Below, in pieces: positions 20,991 through 30,980 of a DNA stretch of 64,000 bases. This stretch comes from Gambelia wislizenii. Taxonomy: Eukaryota; Chordata; Lepidosauria; Squamata; Crotaphytidae. The DNA is taken from assembly GCA_030847615.1 (NCBI GenBank), contig JAUMIR010000002.1, positions 283,010,028 to 283,074,027 on the forward strand. Reading direction: 5' to 3'. The notes under the pieces are model-generated. The model searched no databases. It saw only the letters and a list, made by a program, of their open reading frames with translations, and was not told where the DNA came from. Both the position numbers and the translations under genes were made by a program. Position 1 is the stretch's first letter, and every line of letters begins with the position of its first letter.

Positions 20991-21275
20991 TCTTTTCTTA
21001 CTTAAGTTTCACGTGTTTTCTGAATAATGATAGAATCATTGAGATTCATATCTCTCATATACTTTCCTGAGGAAATGGGTCTTCATTTGCAATTTCAAAA
21101 GACAGGACAGAGAAGAGTCCTGGGTGCAATGGCTCTGTCCTTGCCTCTTCTTCTCTCCCTCAGGGCCACCACTGTGGCAGATGGGTGTGAAGGAAGGCTC
21201 TTTCTCTGCTGCTGGGCCCTTGCATGATGGAGCTGTGCCTGCCTTTTCCTCTCTCCCCAAAGCCACACCAGTGGC

Positions 21276-22458
21276 ATTAATTTATTTATTTTATTTTATT
21301 CAATGTCTATGCTGCCTTTCTCCCAGAAGGGACCCAAGGTGGCTCACAAAATATCACATAAAATATAATTTAAAACCATTAATAATATAAAAATGTAAAA
21401 TCACATCAAACATATAAAAGTTAAACAATAAAGATAAATAAAATAAAAGTATAAACACAAGCCAATTATAAACCTCCATTAGCCCAGCTATGTATTAAAG
21501 GCCTGCTTGCATAAGAATTTCTTTGGCTTCTGGTGAAAGGAAATTAGGGAGGGGGCCAGCCTAGACTCCTGAGGAAGGGAATTGCAGAGGGTGGGAGCAG
21601 CCACTGAGAAGGCTCCCTCTTGAGTCCTCACCAGAGGAGCAAGCCTGTGATGGTGACAGGACCAAGAGAAAGTCTTCTCCTGAGGATCTTAGAACCCTTG
21701 CAGGGATGTAATCAAGAAATATGTCACTGTAGCCAGATCTGATGTTTGAAGGAATGGGCACAGCTGACACAACGGCTTGAGCTCTGCAAATGTACTCCTG
21801 GCCAGTGCTGAAACCTGGGCATCCAGGTCAGAGTTGAGTCCAGGAGAAGACCCAAGCTGTGAGCCTGAGAGTGAGGAGTGTGCGGGAGTCTTACCCCATC
21901 CAGCACAGGTAGAGTCCATATTCCCTGATCTTCCTTTCAACTGACCAGGAGCACCTGTCTTGTCTGGATTAGGTATCAAAAGTTGCTGAGAGGTCCAGGA
22001 GAACCGACAGGGACATGCTTCTCCTGTCCAGTTCCTTGCGTAGGTCATCTATCAAGGTGGCCAAAGCTGTCTTCATCTCATAACCAGGTCTGGAGCCAGA
22101 CTAAAATGGGTCTAGATAATCCCTTTCATCCAGAAATCCATGGAGCTGGAAGGTCACCACACGTTCAAGAAACTTCCCCTAAAATGGGATATTAGTGATT
22201 GGCCGAATATTGTTCAGAATAATGGGATCCAGGGAGGACTTTTTTAGTAACGGCCTCACCGGAGCCTCTTTTAGGCAGGATGGAAACTTTCCTTGTTGCA
22301 GCAAGGCATTCGCCACTTCCGTTACCCACTTGGCCAGTCCCTCTCTAGCTGCTTTCAGAAGCCAGGATGAGCAAGGATCCAGTATACATGTGGTAGCTCT
22401 CACCTCTCCAAGAATATTGTCCACATTCTCAGGCTGCACAAATTGAAATGTAGCCAAT
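21276..22458 (-). mobile_element. L2-clade LINE, rearranged fragment
   Basis: On the minus strand, 22,179-22,457 encodes the start of an RT domain (TCILDPCSSWLLKAAREGL, VRPLLKKSSLDP, then N-IRPITN). Positions 21,689-21,900 encode the downstream part (DAQVSALARSTFAELK, LQTSDLATVTY). The 3' end at 21,276-21,350 has the CCTTTCTCCCAGAAGGGACC-type tail of L2 elements. Frameshifts and deletions show a dead copy. The equivalent in unit C is 58,144-59,304. Confidence 0.75.
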
Positions 22459-22747
22459 AAAGTTACTTAGAATGCACATATAAGTTGCTTCCACAAACTT
22501 ACAGTGTTCTAAAATACGTAGTCAATGGGATTTGCAGGGCATAAGGAGAGACCAAGAACGTATACACCAGAATGGGAGCCCTTTGTGGGCAAAGATAACA
22601 AGTGAACATGTCCCCCAACAACCAATGCTGAAGACTGTGCCCTGTGTAAGAGGTTGTCCATGCTCAGAAAAGTTCCTGTTTTGGCCTACAGAGTTGAGAT
22701 TTCCTACTCAGTTCTGAGTCTGACTTTCCTACCCGTATACAGAAATA

Positions 22748-22978
22748 CAGTTGTCCCTTCATATTCACTGATGTTTGGTTCCAGGACCCCTCGTGGATAC
22801 CAAAATCCATGAATACTCAAGTCCCATAAAAGGTAATGGCATAGCAAAATCGTATCCTTTATATAAGGTGGCAAAATCAACATTTGCTTTTTGAATTATT
22901 ATTTTTTTAAAGAATATTTTCAAGCCGTGAACACTTAAATCTGTGGATACCAAATCTGTGGATACGGAGGGACAACTG
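22748..22978. mobile_element. Tigger-like (TA-flanked) short DNA transposon
   Basis: 231 bases with inverted ends CAGTTGTCCCT ... AGGGACAACTG, flanked by TA at 22,746-22,747 and 22,979-22,980. The older paralogous flank at 3,351-3,360 shows the empty site (AATACACTC with a single TA). End sequence and TA duplication fit the pogo/Tigger branch of Tc1-mariner. It has no transposase frame. The unit D copy is at 59,594-59,823. Confidence 0.8.
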
Positions 22979-22988
22979 TACACTCTTA

Positions 22989-23549
22989 CTAGATTTTCAG
23001 ACAACACTGGAGATTTTCAGACAGGCAAAAATCTCCCCTTGCCGCGCGAGCAGCCTCCCGAAACTGCTGCGCGGCAAGGGTCTTTTTCGGACCGCGCTGT
23101 GCCTGTGGCGAAACCGTCCGTGTCACTTCCGTGAAGCTTGGGACGGCTCCGCGTCATATTTCAAGCACGGGCAGCCTCCGTGATTGAAATATGGCGCGGA
23201 GCCGTCCCAAGCTTCACGGAAGTGACACGGACGGTTTCGCCACAGGCACAGCGCGGTCCGAAAAAGACCCTTGCCGCGCAGCAGTTTCGGGAGGCTGCTC
23301 GCGCGGCAAGGGGAGATTTTTGCCTGTCTGAAAATCTCCACTGTTATAGTGTTACTATTCCACTATATTTGCTATGGCTGCCTCTTGTTGAATTCTGGGA
23401 TTTGCAGTTTAGGGAGGGGCATTTGCAACTCTCAGCCAGATAGCTCTTAGGCCTCACTAAACTACAAACCCCAGAATTCCACAGCAGGAAGCCAGAGCAG
23501 TTAAAGTGGAATAGTAACACAATAAAAGTGTAGTCTGAAAATCTCCTCC
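22989..23549. mobile_element. Composite inverted-repeat insertion absent from unit D
   Basis: Copy D passes directly from CACTCTTA to GTGAGCTTTCC at about 59,834. Here 561 bases intervene. Without the nested palindrome (23,010-23,338) the outer element has ~40-bp terminal repeats (AGATTTTCAGAC, then ACACT, then GTTACTATTCCACT). Its interior includes the ACTACAAACCCCAGAATTCC motif common in lizard MITE-like repeats. No transposase is encoded. Confidence 0.7.
23010..23338. mobile_element. Perfect-type foldback element with 5-bp flanking repeats
   Basis: Near-perfect palindrome of two ~160-base arms around an 8-base centre (23,171-23,178). Only a couple of mismatches are seen near the centre. 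The ends GAGATTTTC ... GAAAATCTC are bordered on both sides by CACTG (23,005-23,009 and 23,339-23,343). Each arm also contains its own smaller inverted repeat (CCTTGCCGCGC ... GCGCGGCAAGG). Arms are GC- and CpG-rich, unlike the surroundings. It sits inside the outer element 22,989-23,549. Confidence 0.85.
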
Positions 23550-23632
23550 GTGAGCTTTCCTTGAAATTGTGAGAATGGGAGAAATGTTAGGGTCTCACTG
23601 GGTTGTTGTGGCAACCTCAGTCTTTGAGGCTG

Positions 23633-24756
23633 GGAATTACAAGGGTGGGAGTTCACCCTCTTCAAACAGGCAGAAGTGCAACACCAAGCTCATTTGGCAG
23701 AGCAGAAATGCCAAAGAGCTGCACCCCCTTGGTGGATAACATGTGACTGATACTGTGGTGAAACCTCCCTTGGCAGTAGCTGTGATTTTCCCATACTCCA
23801 CTCATGCATTGCTCTGCAGACAATGGTTCTCCATTTCTGTGTGTCCATGGCCAAGACAGGCGTAGAGGCAGAGCTACTCTGATGTTCAAGTGCAACCATG
23901 AGGGAGGAAGATCTCCCTATGTCACTACTCTTGTCTGGAAATACATGGCCTAGGGCTTGTCTACATTGGGGGGAAATCCGGATGAAATTTGGACTACTTT
24001 GGCCCAGATTTGTACCGTATGAATTTCTGAGTACTCATGCTCAGATTTAAGCCCCACAACTTCCCTGCATTTGGATTTTTTCTCCCAGTGGAGCTGGAGC
24101 ATTGCTGACGCCACTGTCCAGCCACCTCTGTTGTGCTGTGCTGTCGACCAGAAGAGCAACAGGGCTCTGCCATTCCGGTGCGTGATTGCTTGTTCTGGGG
24201 TAAGTAGCACGGGGATGTGCTTTTTGGTGCACCATCACCTGCTCTGTGGTCAGAAGGAGCAGCCAGCCCTGCCATTGCAAGCCGCCAGAGCTAGTCACTT
24301 TCTCTGAAGTCAGAATCACCAGTCAACCTCATGATGGAGGGGCTAGTTGCTCCTTCTGACCTCAGAGCGGGTGATTGTGCACCAGAAAAGCAGAGCCCTG
24401 GTGCAAGCAGCTTCTTCTGAGGTCAGAAAGTGTTGCCAAACTTGCAACGACGGGGCTGGTTGGTTGTCCTGTCTCAGAGATAGTGACTATTGCCAGGGCT
24501 CTGCCTTTGGAAAGTGGAAGTGATGCTGAGAGGGGGGGGAATAGTGTTCCCCCTCAATGCATTGCAGACGGATTGTTCACACTACTTTTCTCTGGAGTTT
24601 CAAGCAAACTCTGGAGAAACCTGAGTTTTCTAAATTAAGATTAAGGATTCAGGTGGTATTCTCGGAGTCTGGTGTAGATAGGGCTGTGTAACGTGTGGCA
24701 TTATTGGACCAGATTAGGGGGGTATTTCAGGATATTTCACTAGTGTAGACAAGCCC
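23633..24756. mobile_element. hAT-like insertion(s) with 8-bp target repeat
   Basis: Direct repeats TGAGGCTG at 23,625-23,632 and 24,757-24,764 enclose 1,124 bases that are missing from the older paralogous flank at about 3,434 (TGAGCCTG once). The right end and an internal site form inverted repeats GGGCTTGTCTACA (23,953-23,965) and TGTAGACAAGCCC (24,744-24,756). The left 320 bases (23,633-23,952) have no matching terminal repeat and may be a second insertion. 8-bp duplication fits hAT. No transposase frame is present. Confidence 0.6.
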
Positions 24757-26480
24757 TGAGGCTGCAGCCTGTCTTGGAGGGACGACAGGCAAGCCTGTGT
24801 CACTTTTGGTCCCTCTGTGCTCTAGGTGGTCATAGGCATCTCTGGGCCAGAGCTTTCCTCATGACAGTCAAGTAGGAGCAGTTATGGACAGAAAGCAAAT
24901 GGTGGTAAAGCAGGAACAGCCAAGGCTTGCATTTATCCCTTCCTAGATGATTTTGAACCCTTCCACCATGGAAGTGGATATATTACCTAAATTAGCATGT
25001 TTATTTCAGAAAAACCCAAGAAGACAGAAAATTATGGCAGATATCCAAACAGCATTTTAGTGCAAATAGTAAAAACAAAGGGGTTGCTGATAAGGTGAAA
25101 ATACTGCTAACAGATTTTGCTGGGAATTCGAGCTATCTTAATGGGATTCTGCATTGTCTCATTGTATTGTTAAGGAGGGGGCCCCAAAAGAGCAAAAACT
25201 ACACGAGAAAAGCATTTGCGGGTTTTCCCGACTTTTTTAGAAAAGACCTTTGTTGAATGTGCATTTTCACTCATTAAGACAAGGGATTCAATAGAAATCG
25301 CTTTCCCATACAAGAGGAAGCACAAACCTGATTGGCCAGATGAACACAGGGGGCGGAGCTTGGTTACAAGTCAAGTGCACTGCTGGCGCCATGTTGGATT
25401 TTCACCTTAGGAAGTGATCACTAAGGCAATAAAATGGGGATTTTTGTTATCTTTCTCTTGCTGTTTTTTTAAATGGTAAAATATTGCTTGTGCACACCAT
25501 GTTTTTTTTTTTTTAATGTTGAGAACTGTGATATTTTAAAACACGAGTAATTAACTTGCGGCCACCATCTCGGCTACAAGCTTGAGAAGTTTATGGGGGC
25601 TGTAAAACCATCTAGACAGGTCACAGCTGTTGTGACTTGATATTACTGCGGAGCAATCCATTTTTTTCTTATGTATAGACAAGCCCACAGATCTTTCAAA
25701 GCAGTTTATTATACTAAACCAAGGCACAGTGGCCTCTCTCTTTCCCCAAAACTGATCTTTATCACTCAGTCCTACAGTTAAAACAGGGTTTGCAGTTTTG
25801 CAGACATGGTGGGAGAATTACATGAACCTCTATGGAAGGAGATCCCACATGATTGAAAGAAGGTCCATAACTGCTTTCAATTACAGAGAAAAGTAGTTTA
25901 CAACACTGAAAATGCCTTCCTTCAGGAAACATTGCGGGGATGATTTGGGACAAATGGAAAGAATTATTGGCACCACCTCCATCTCTTATTTGCCCTATAC
26001 GGTTACAGCCAACCTTTTTACAAGAGCAGTTTTCCAAGGCTGGAAACACAAATATTTCCATCATTCAATTGTGAGACGATCGTACTCCTCAAGCCATATA
26101 TGAGCATTAATTTTGAAGAAGGAGCAGCAAGTAAATATTTAGGACACCTGTATTAAGTTCCTCCGCTAATCAAATAACACCCCCACTCTTGGTTTGAACT
26201 TCTGTTTGAATGCCAAGAGGTCTCTTGTTCTTCCTTTTTTGTTGTCAGCTTCAATGCAGGACCCAAGTAGTGTGGTTGAGGACAGGGGGTCTTTGGAGAT
26301 GCCGCATCCATGTGGTCGCCATGAGTCAAAGCCAAGCACACTTAACAAGAATAACAACCCACATTCATATCCTACTTGATGTATTTATTACATTTATTTT
26401 CCTCTCTTATGTTCAGCTTGAAAGCACATCCTTTCGCAGAGCCCATTCTATTGGTTTTTTTATCACGTTAGATAAAATAC
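24757..26480. other. Unit B 5' flank, no gene recognised
   Basis: 24,770-24,980 is homologous to 3,440-3,760, marking the unit boundary region. The rest has equivalents only in unit D (60,983-62,720). A TGTATAGACAAGCCC motif at 25,672 resembles the hAT-like end at 24,744. No coding feature can be supported. Confidence 0.5.
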
Positions 26481-26659
26481 TATTTTGAGACACAATAGTC
26501 ATTGTTTTCATTCAGCTGTGGCCTCAGCTGGTACTTTATCACTATTTTAAAATCCTAATTCAAGAAAGTCACTGTATGGATAACTCTTTTTTTCGAACTC
26601 ATCCTCATCCTCAAATTCAACCCATCCAGCTGATAAAGTTCACCAGCATTACCAGTTCA

Positions 26660-26872
26660 AGAAGGACATTGACCAGCTGGAATGTGTCAAGAGGAGCTTG
26701 GTGAAGACGGTATATCCTCTGAAAATGAAGCCCTACGGTGAAAGGTTCAGGGAGCTGAGGATGTTTAACCTGGAGAAGGGGAGACTGAGATGTGAAATTA
26801 TAGCCATTTTGAAATCCTTGAAGGGACAGCATATAGAAGACGGAGTGAGCTTGTTTTCTCCTTCTCCAGAGC
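26660..26872 (+). mobile_element. CR1 LINE fragment
   Basis: GGACATTGACCAGCTGGAATG ... GGAGCTGAGGATGTTTAACC ... GACTGAGATGTGAAATTATA is a CR1 3'-region stretch, paralogous to 5,052-5,262 and 62,900-63,100. Confidence 0.65.
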
Positions 26873-27229
26873 CTCAGGTGCTTATCACACTAGGCAGTTG
26901 TTTTGTGTCTTTTTACTTGCAAGCCATTTCTCTCATAGTCAGATTGAGAGCAGAATGGCAATGCATTCTTTTGCACCATCACAACATTTGCACTTGAATG
27001 GAGTTAGTTCCCATGTTAGCTTTCTCTCCCTTGAAATATGACAATGCCATTTACCGTATATTCCGGCGTATAAGATGCCTTTTGAGCACTCAAAAGTGCC
27101 CTCCAAAATCCACAGTCGTCTTATACGCCGGATATACTTTGCTTCACCTGCCTGCCTATATCCTGCCTCTTCGCAAACCGAGCGAAGAGGCAGGAGACGG
27201 GCAGGGGGTGAAGCAAAGTGCTCCTCTCT

Positions 27230-27650
27230 TCCCCCCCGCCCACCCCCCGAACACCCACCCCCCTTCCTGAAGTTGCGGGAACCGCGGCTTTCAGGAGGGG
27301 GATGGCGGAGAAGCCCCCTCCTCCCTTCCCCCCGCCCACCCTCCAAACATCCACCCCCCCTTCCTGAAGTCGTGGGAACCGCGGCTTTCAGGAGGGGGGC
27401 TGGCGGAGAAGCCCCCTCCTCCCTTCCCCCCGCCCACCCCCGAACATCCACCCCCCCTTCCTGAAAGTCGTGGGAACCGCGGTTTTCAGGAGGGGGGTGG
27501 CGGAGAAGCCCCCTCCTCCCTTTCCCCCGCCCACCCCCCAAACATCCACCCCCCTTCCTGAAAATCGCGGGAACCGCGGCTTTCAGGAGGGGGGTGGCAG
27601 AGAAGCCCCCTTCTCCCTTCCCCCCGCCCACCCACCCCCCTCCCGAAAGT
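27230..27650. repeat. Minisatellite 1 of the transposon (~105-bp units)
   Basis: About four units carrying GGGAACCGCGGCTTTCAGGA, then GGCGGAGAAGCCCCCT and CCGCCCACC...ACATCCACCC. C-rich on the + strand and G-rich on the minus strand. Confidence 0.8.
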
Positions 27651-27699
27651 GAGGGGGGCTGGGAAGCCCCCTCCACCCTGCCACCCGCCCACCCTCCGC

Positions 27700-28480
27700 C
27701 CAGCCACCCCCCTTCTCCAAAGCCTCGCTTTGGAGAGGGGGCGTGGCTGTGAAGCCCCCTCCCCCCAGCCATCCAGGCCCCCTCCGCCCAGCCACCCCCC
27801 TTCCCCAAAGCCTCGCTTTGGAGAGGGGGTGTGGCTGCAAAGCCCCCTCCCCCCAGCCACCCAGCCACCCTCCGCCCAGCCTCCCCCCTTCCCCAAACCC
27901 TCGCTTTGGAGAGGGGGGGTGGCTGCGAAGCCCCCTCCCCCCATCCACCCATCCACCCTCTGCCCAGCCTCCCCCTTCCCCAAAGCCTCGCTTTGGAGAG
28001 GGGGGGTGGCTGAGACGCCCCCTCCCCCCAGCCACCCAGCCACCCCCCTTCCCCAAAGCCTCGCTTTGGAGAGGGGGGGTGGCTGCGAAGCCCCCTCGCC
28101 TCAGCCCCCCAGCCACCCTCCGCCCAGCCACTCCCCTTCCCCAAAGCCGAGCTTTGAAGTGGGGGGGGTGGCTGCAAAGCCCCAGCCGCCCCGCCACCCT
28201 CCGCCCCGCCACCCCCTTCCCCAAAGCCATGCTTTGGAGAGGGGGTGGTGGCTGTGAAGCCCCCTCCCCCCAGCCACCCAGGCACCCTCCGCCCAGCCAC
28301 CCCCCTTCCCCAAAGCCACACTTTGGAGAGGGGGGGTGGCTGCGAAGCCCCCTTCCCCCAGCCACCCCCCTTCCCCAAACCCGTGCTTTGGAGACGGGGG
28401 ATGGCTGCGAAGCCCCCTCCCCCCAGCCACCCCCCTTCCCCAAAGCCGTGCTTTGGAGAGGGGGGTGGCTGCCAAGCCCC
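27700..28480. repeat. Minisatellite 2 of the transposon (~65-90-bp units)
   Basis: About ten units, each with a CCCCAAAGC...GCTTTGG micro-palindrome, followed by GAGAGGGGG, GTGGCTGCGAAGCCCCC and CCAGCCACCC. Unit length varies. The G-rich strand has many G-runs that could form quadruplexes. Confidence 0.85.
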
Positions 28481-28499
28481 CTCCCTCCACACCCCCAGC

Positions 28500-29010
28500 C
28501 AGCTGGCCATCCCGCATTCCCCAACCCACCAGGAGACTGGGCAGCCTCCTGTGGGTTGGGGAATCGTGGGAGGAGGGAGCCCAGAAGGAGGGATCGGGGC
28601 TGTGGAGTTAAATCCCTAGATTCGCTCCCTCTCCCTTGACGGTGGGGAGAGGGGGCGAATCCTGGGGTTTGGCTCCACGGCCCCGCGTCCTCCCTATGGA
28701 GCCAAATGGGGCATGTTCGCCCCTTCTCCCCACCTTCCTTGAAGGTGGGGAGAGGGGGTGAATCTAGGGGTTTGCCACGGCCGCCCCCACTTCCCCTGCC
28801 TTGGTCCCCTTCGGAAGAGCCAAGACGGAGGGAAGGGGGCTGCTGAGGCAAACTGGGCATTTTCGCCCCTTTCCTCCACCTTCGAGTCCAGTTTGACTGG
28901 AAGGTTGAAGAGAGGGGCGAATGTTGCCCTGCCAGCTGATCCTGTTCGCCTTCCAGCTCACGAGGAGATCCTCATGAGTTGGGAAACAAAGAGGATCAGC
29001 TGGCAAGGCT
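28500..29010. repeat. Run of imperfect palindromes in the transposon
   Basis: Successive inverted repeats: about 28,512-28,563 (ATTCCCCAACCCACCAGGAG and its complement), 28,710-28,763 (CGCCCCTTCTCCCCACCTTC), 28,862-28,920 (CGCCCCTTTC ... GAGAGGGGCG) and 28,930-29,007 (GCCAGCTGATCCT ... AGGATCAGCTGGC). Confidence 0.65.
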
Positions 29011-29137
29011 CCCCAGCCAGCCAAATTGCGGGGGTGGTCTTATCTGGCGAATATATGCCTAGGCCTAGATTTTTGGCTGGAAATTGGGGGGGGTGGAATT
29101 ATACGCCCAGTCGTCTTATACACCGGAATATACGGTA

Positions 29138-29470
29138 CATTACCCTGTAGATTATCAGACGAATGTTGCTGTCCTTGAGCAAGCAGGGATCACCAGCATT
29201 GAGGCCATGATATTGAGAACACTGCAGCACTAGGCAGGGCACGTTTCTAGGATGGAGGACCATCGCCTCCCCAAAATAGTACTCTATGGTGAATTCGTCA
29301 CAGGTCAGCGTAAGAGGGGTGCTCCAAAAAAAGCGATATAAGGACTCCCTGAAACAACATCTCAGGCTTGGTCAAATTGATCACCAACAATAGTCCTCCC
29401 TGGCCTCACCTCGGGAGGCATGGAGACGCACTATCCACAATGCTGCAGCCTTATTTGAGAACTCAGGCTG
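29138..29470 (+). mobile_element. Non-LTR retrotransposon ORF2 C-terminal fragment, degenerate
   Basis: Homologous to 63,277-63,610, where the frame is open. Here a frameshift (A7 instead of A6 at 29,325-29,331) and a TAG break it. The encoded WAGHVSRM...LPK and GAPKKRYKD motifs are found at the C-terminus of many LINE polyproteins. Clade uncertain. Confidence 0.65.
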
Positions 29471-29654
29471 AACAAGTCTTGAAGAGAAATGTTAACGTAG
29501 AAAGAATCACAACCCAGAAACATCACCCAAGGAGACCTTCTGCTGTGCTTTCTGCAACCAGACTTGTTTATCTCAGATTGTCCTTCTTAGTCATCAGGGC
29601 ACTTGCAGAAAGCGCGGGATGAGTCCTTCCCAAATCTTCATTTGCAAAGAAAAG

Positions 29655-29656
29655 CC

Positions 29657-29684
<28 letters not shown>
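29655..29684. repeat. (AG)n microsatellite
   Basis: About 14 AG units. The copy at 63,796-63,832 is longer. Confidence 0.9.
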
Positions 29685-29688
<4 letters not shown>

Positions 29689-29946
29689 GGCATTATGAGA
29701 ATGCCAGGAGATTGCTAAAGGCCTCTCTTTCAGAAGACATCGTTCCTGTGTCGTCATGCTCCCATTCGGCTGTTGTTATGCCAGCACTGCTTTTTATTCA
29801 TCAGCTAAGCTGTGAATGGATGCCCCCCTCCCCCATTCCGTTTCTGTAACGGAATGTCCTGCAAGTGAAAACATGCCCATTTTGCTGGTGCGATCCCAGC
29901 ATCAATGGAAGGTCCATGCCAGAATACTTCTGGGTGAGATCAGGAC
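29685..29946. other. Spacer with a small palindrome
   Basis: CATTCCGTTTCTGTAACGGAATG (29,834-29,856) is a short inverted repeat. The window ends inside its counterpart at 63,980-64,000. No gene seen. Confidence 0.5.
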
Positions 29947-30780
29947 ATAGAATCATAGAATTATAGAATCATAGAGTTAGAAGAAACCACTAGGGCCATC
30001 TAGTCCAACCCCCTGCCATGCAGGAATACACAATCAAATCATTCCTAACAGATGGTCATCCAGCCTCTGTTTAAAAACCTCCAAAGAAGGAGACTCCACC
30101 AGACTACGAGACAGTGTATTCCATTTCTGAACAGCTCATACTGTCAAGAAGTTCTTCCTAATGTTTAGGTGGAATCTCTTCTACTGTAGTTTGAACCCAG
30201 TGCTCTGTGTCCTACTCTTTGGAGCATCAGAAAACAAGCTTGCCCCATCCTCAGGATGACATCCCTTCAAATATTTAAACATGGCTATCATGTCACCTCT
30301 CAACCGTCTCCAGACTAAACACCCCCAGCTCACTACACTGTTCCTCATAGGACATGGCTTCCAGACCTCCCAATATCCTGGTTGCCCTCCTATGGACACG
30401 TTCTCAATATCCTTCCTGAATTGTGGTTCCTAGAACTGGACACAGTATTCCAGGTGTGGTCTCACCAAGGGTGAAAAATAGTGGCACCATTACCTCTCTT
30501 GATCGAGACACTGTACTCCTATTAATGCAGCCTAGAATTGCATTGGCTTTTTAGCTGCTGAAGCACACTGCTGACTCATGTTCGGTTTCTGGTCCACTAA
30601 GACTCCTAGATCCCTTTTGCATGTGCTGCCATCATGACAGGTGTCATCCTTCCTGTATCTGTGCATTTCATTTTTACTGCCCATGTGTAGTATCCTATAT
30701 TTCTCCCTGTTGAAATTCGTTTTGTTTGTTCTGGCCCAGCTTTCTAATCTGTTCAGGTCATTTTTGGATTCTGAACCTGT
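29947..30780 (-). mobile_element. CR1 LINE 3' end, long fragment
   Basis: Starts with the inverted tail (AGAATCATAGAATTATAGAATC) and runs through the CR1 3' region and into upstream sequence (CTTCCTGAATTGTGGTTCC, CTGGTCCACTAAGACTCC). No intact reading frame. Confidence 0.8.
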
Positions 30781-30784
30781 CCTC

Positions 30785-30980
30785 TGAGGTAAGAGCTGTT
30801 CTGCAGTGGAACATACTCCACGGAGAATGGTGGGTCTCCTTCCTTGGACGTCTTTAAGCAGAGCCTGGATGGCCATCTGTCAGGGATGCTTTGATCGTGA
30901 TTTCGTGCATGGCAGGGAAATTGAATTGGATGACCCTTGTAGTCTCTTCCAACTCTACAATTCTATGATTCTATGATTCC
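30785..30980 (+). mobile_element. CR1 LINE 3' end, opposite orientation
   Basis: GTAAGAGCTGTTCTGCAGTGG ... CTTCCAACTCTACAATTCTATGATTCTATGATTC, a complete CR1 tail in + orientation, lying head to head with the preceding CR1. Confidence 0.8.

Larger units (their letters stand above)
27054..29135. mobile_element. 2,082-bp TA-flanked transposon filled with GC-rich hairpin repeats
   Basis: Terminal inverted repeats begin CCGTATATTCCGG (about 22 of 24 bases matching between ends) and are flanked by TA at 27,052-27,053 and 29,136-29,137. Unit D has the empty site with one TA at 63,275-63,276, so both ends are certain. The left 80 bases form their own inverted repeat with a second GTCTTATACGCCGG copy ending near 27,137. 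The interior is two tandem-repeat arrays and a run of imperfect palindromes. No transposase frame. TA duplication suggests a Tc1/mariner-type or other TA-targeting family. Confidence 0.85.
2455..29850. repeat. Large tandem duplication, left copy (A side)
   Basis: From the CAGGCTATTATTTG stretch onward this region is repeated in the same orientation and order at 42,795-64,000, where the window ends. Matching landmarks include the SINE 2,704/43,044, exon 1 7,960/46,554, exon 2 11,558/50,162, exon 3 16,116/53,134, the last exon 20,621/57,496 and the AG microsatellite 29,655/63,796. The offset falls from 40,340 to about 34,140 because of insertions here and deletions in the other copy. Exons differ by about 1.5 percent. 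Confidence 0.9.

Noticed and set aside
26939..28510. Very long minus-strand open frame (523 codons) rich in Gly, Trp, Pro and Leu
   Set aside because: It runs through the C-rich minisatellites of the 2,082-bp transposon. Units of roughly constant length without stops create open frames on both strands and in several registers, and the empty site in unit D removes it entirely.
27583..28860. Other long open frames on both strands in the same stretch
   Set aside because: Same cause: repeat units such as SPKRGFGEGGWLGG are translations of the satellite, not a protein family.
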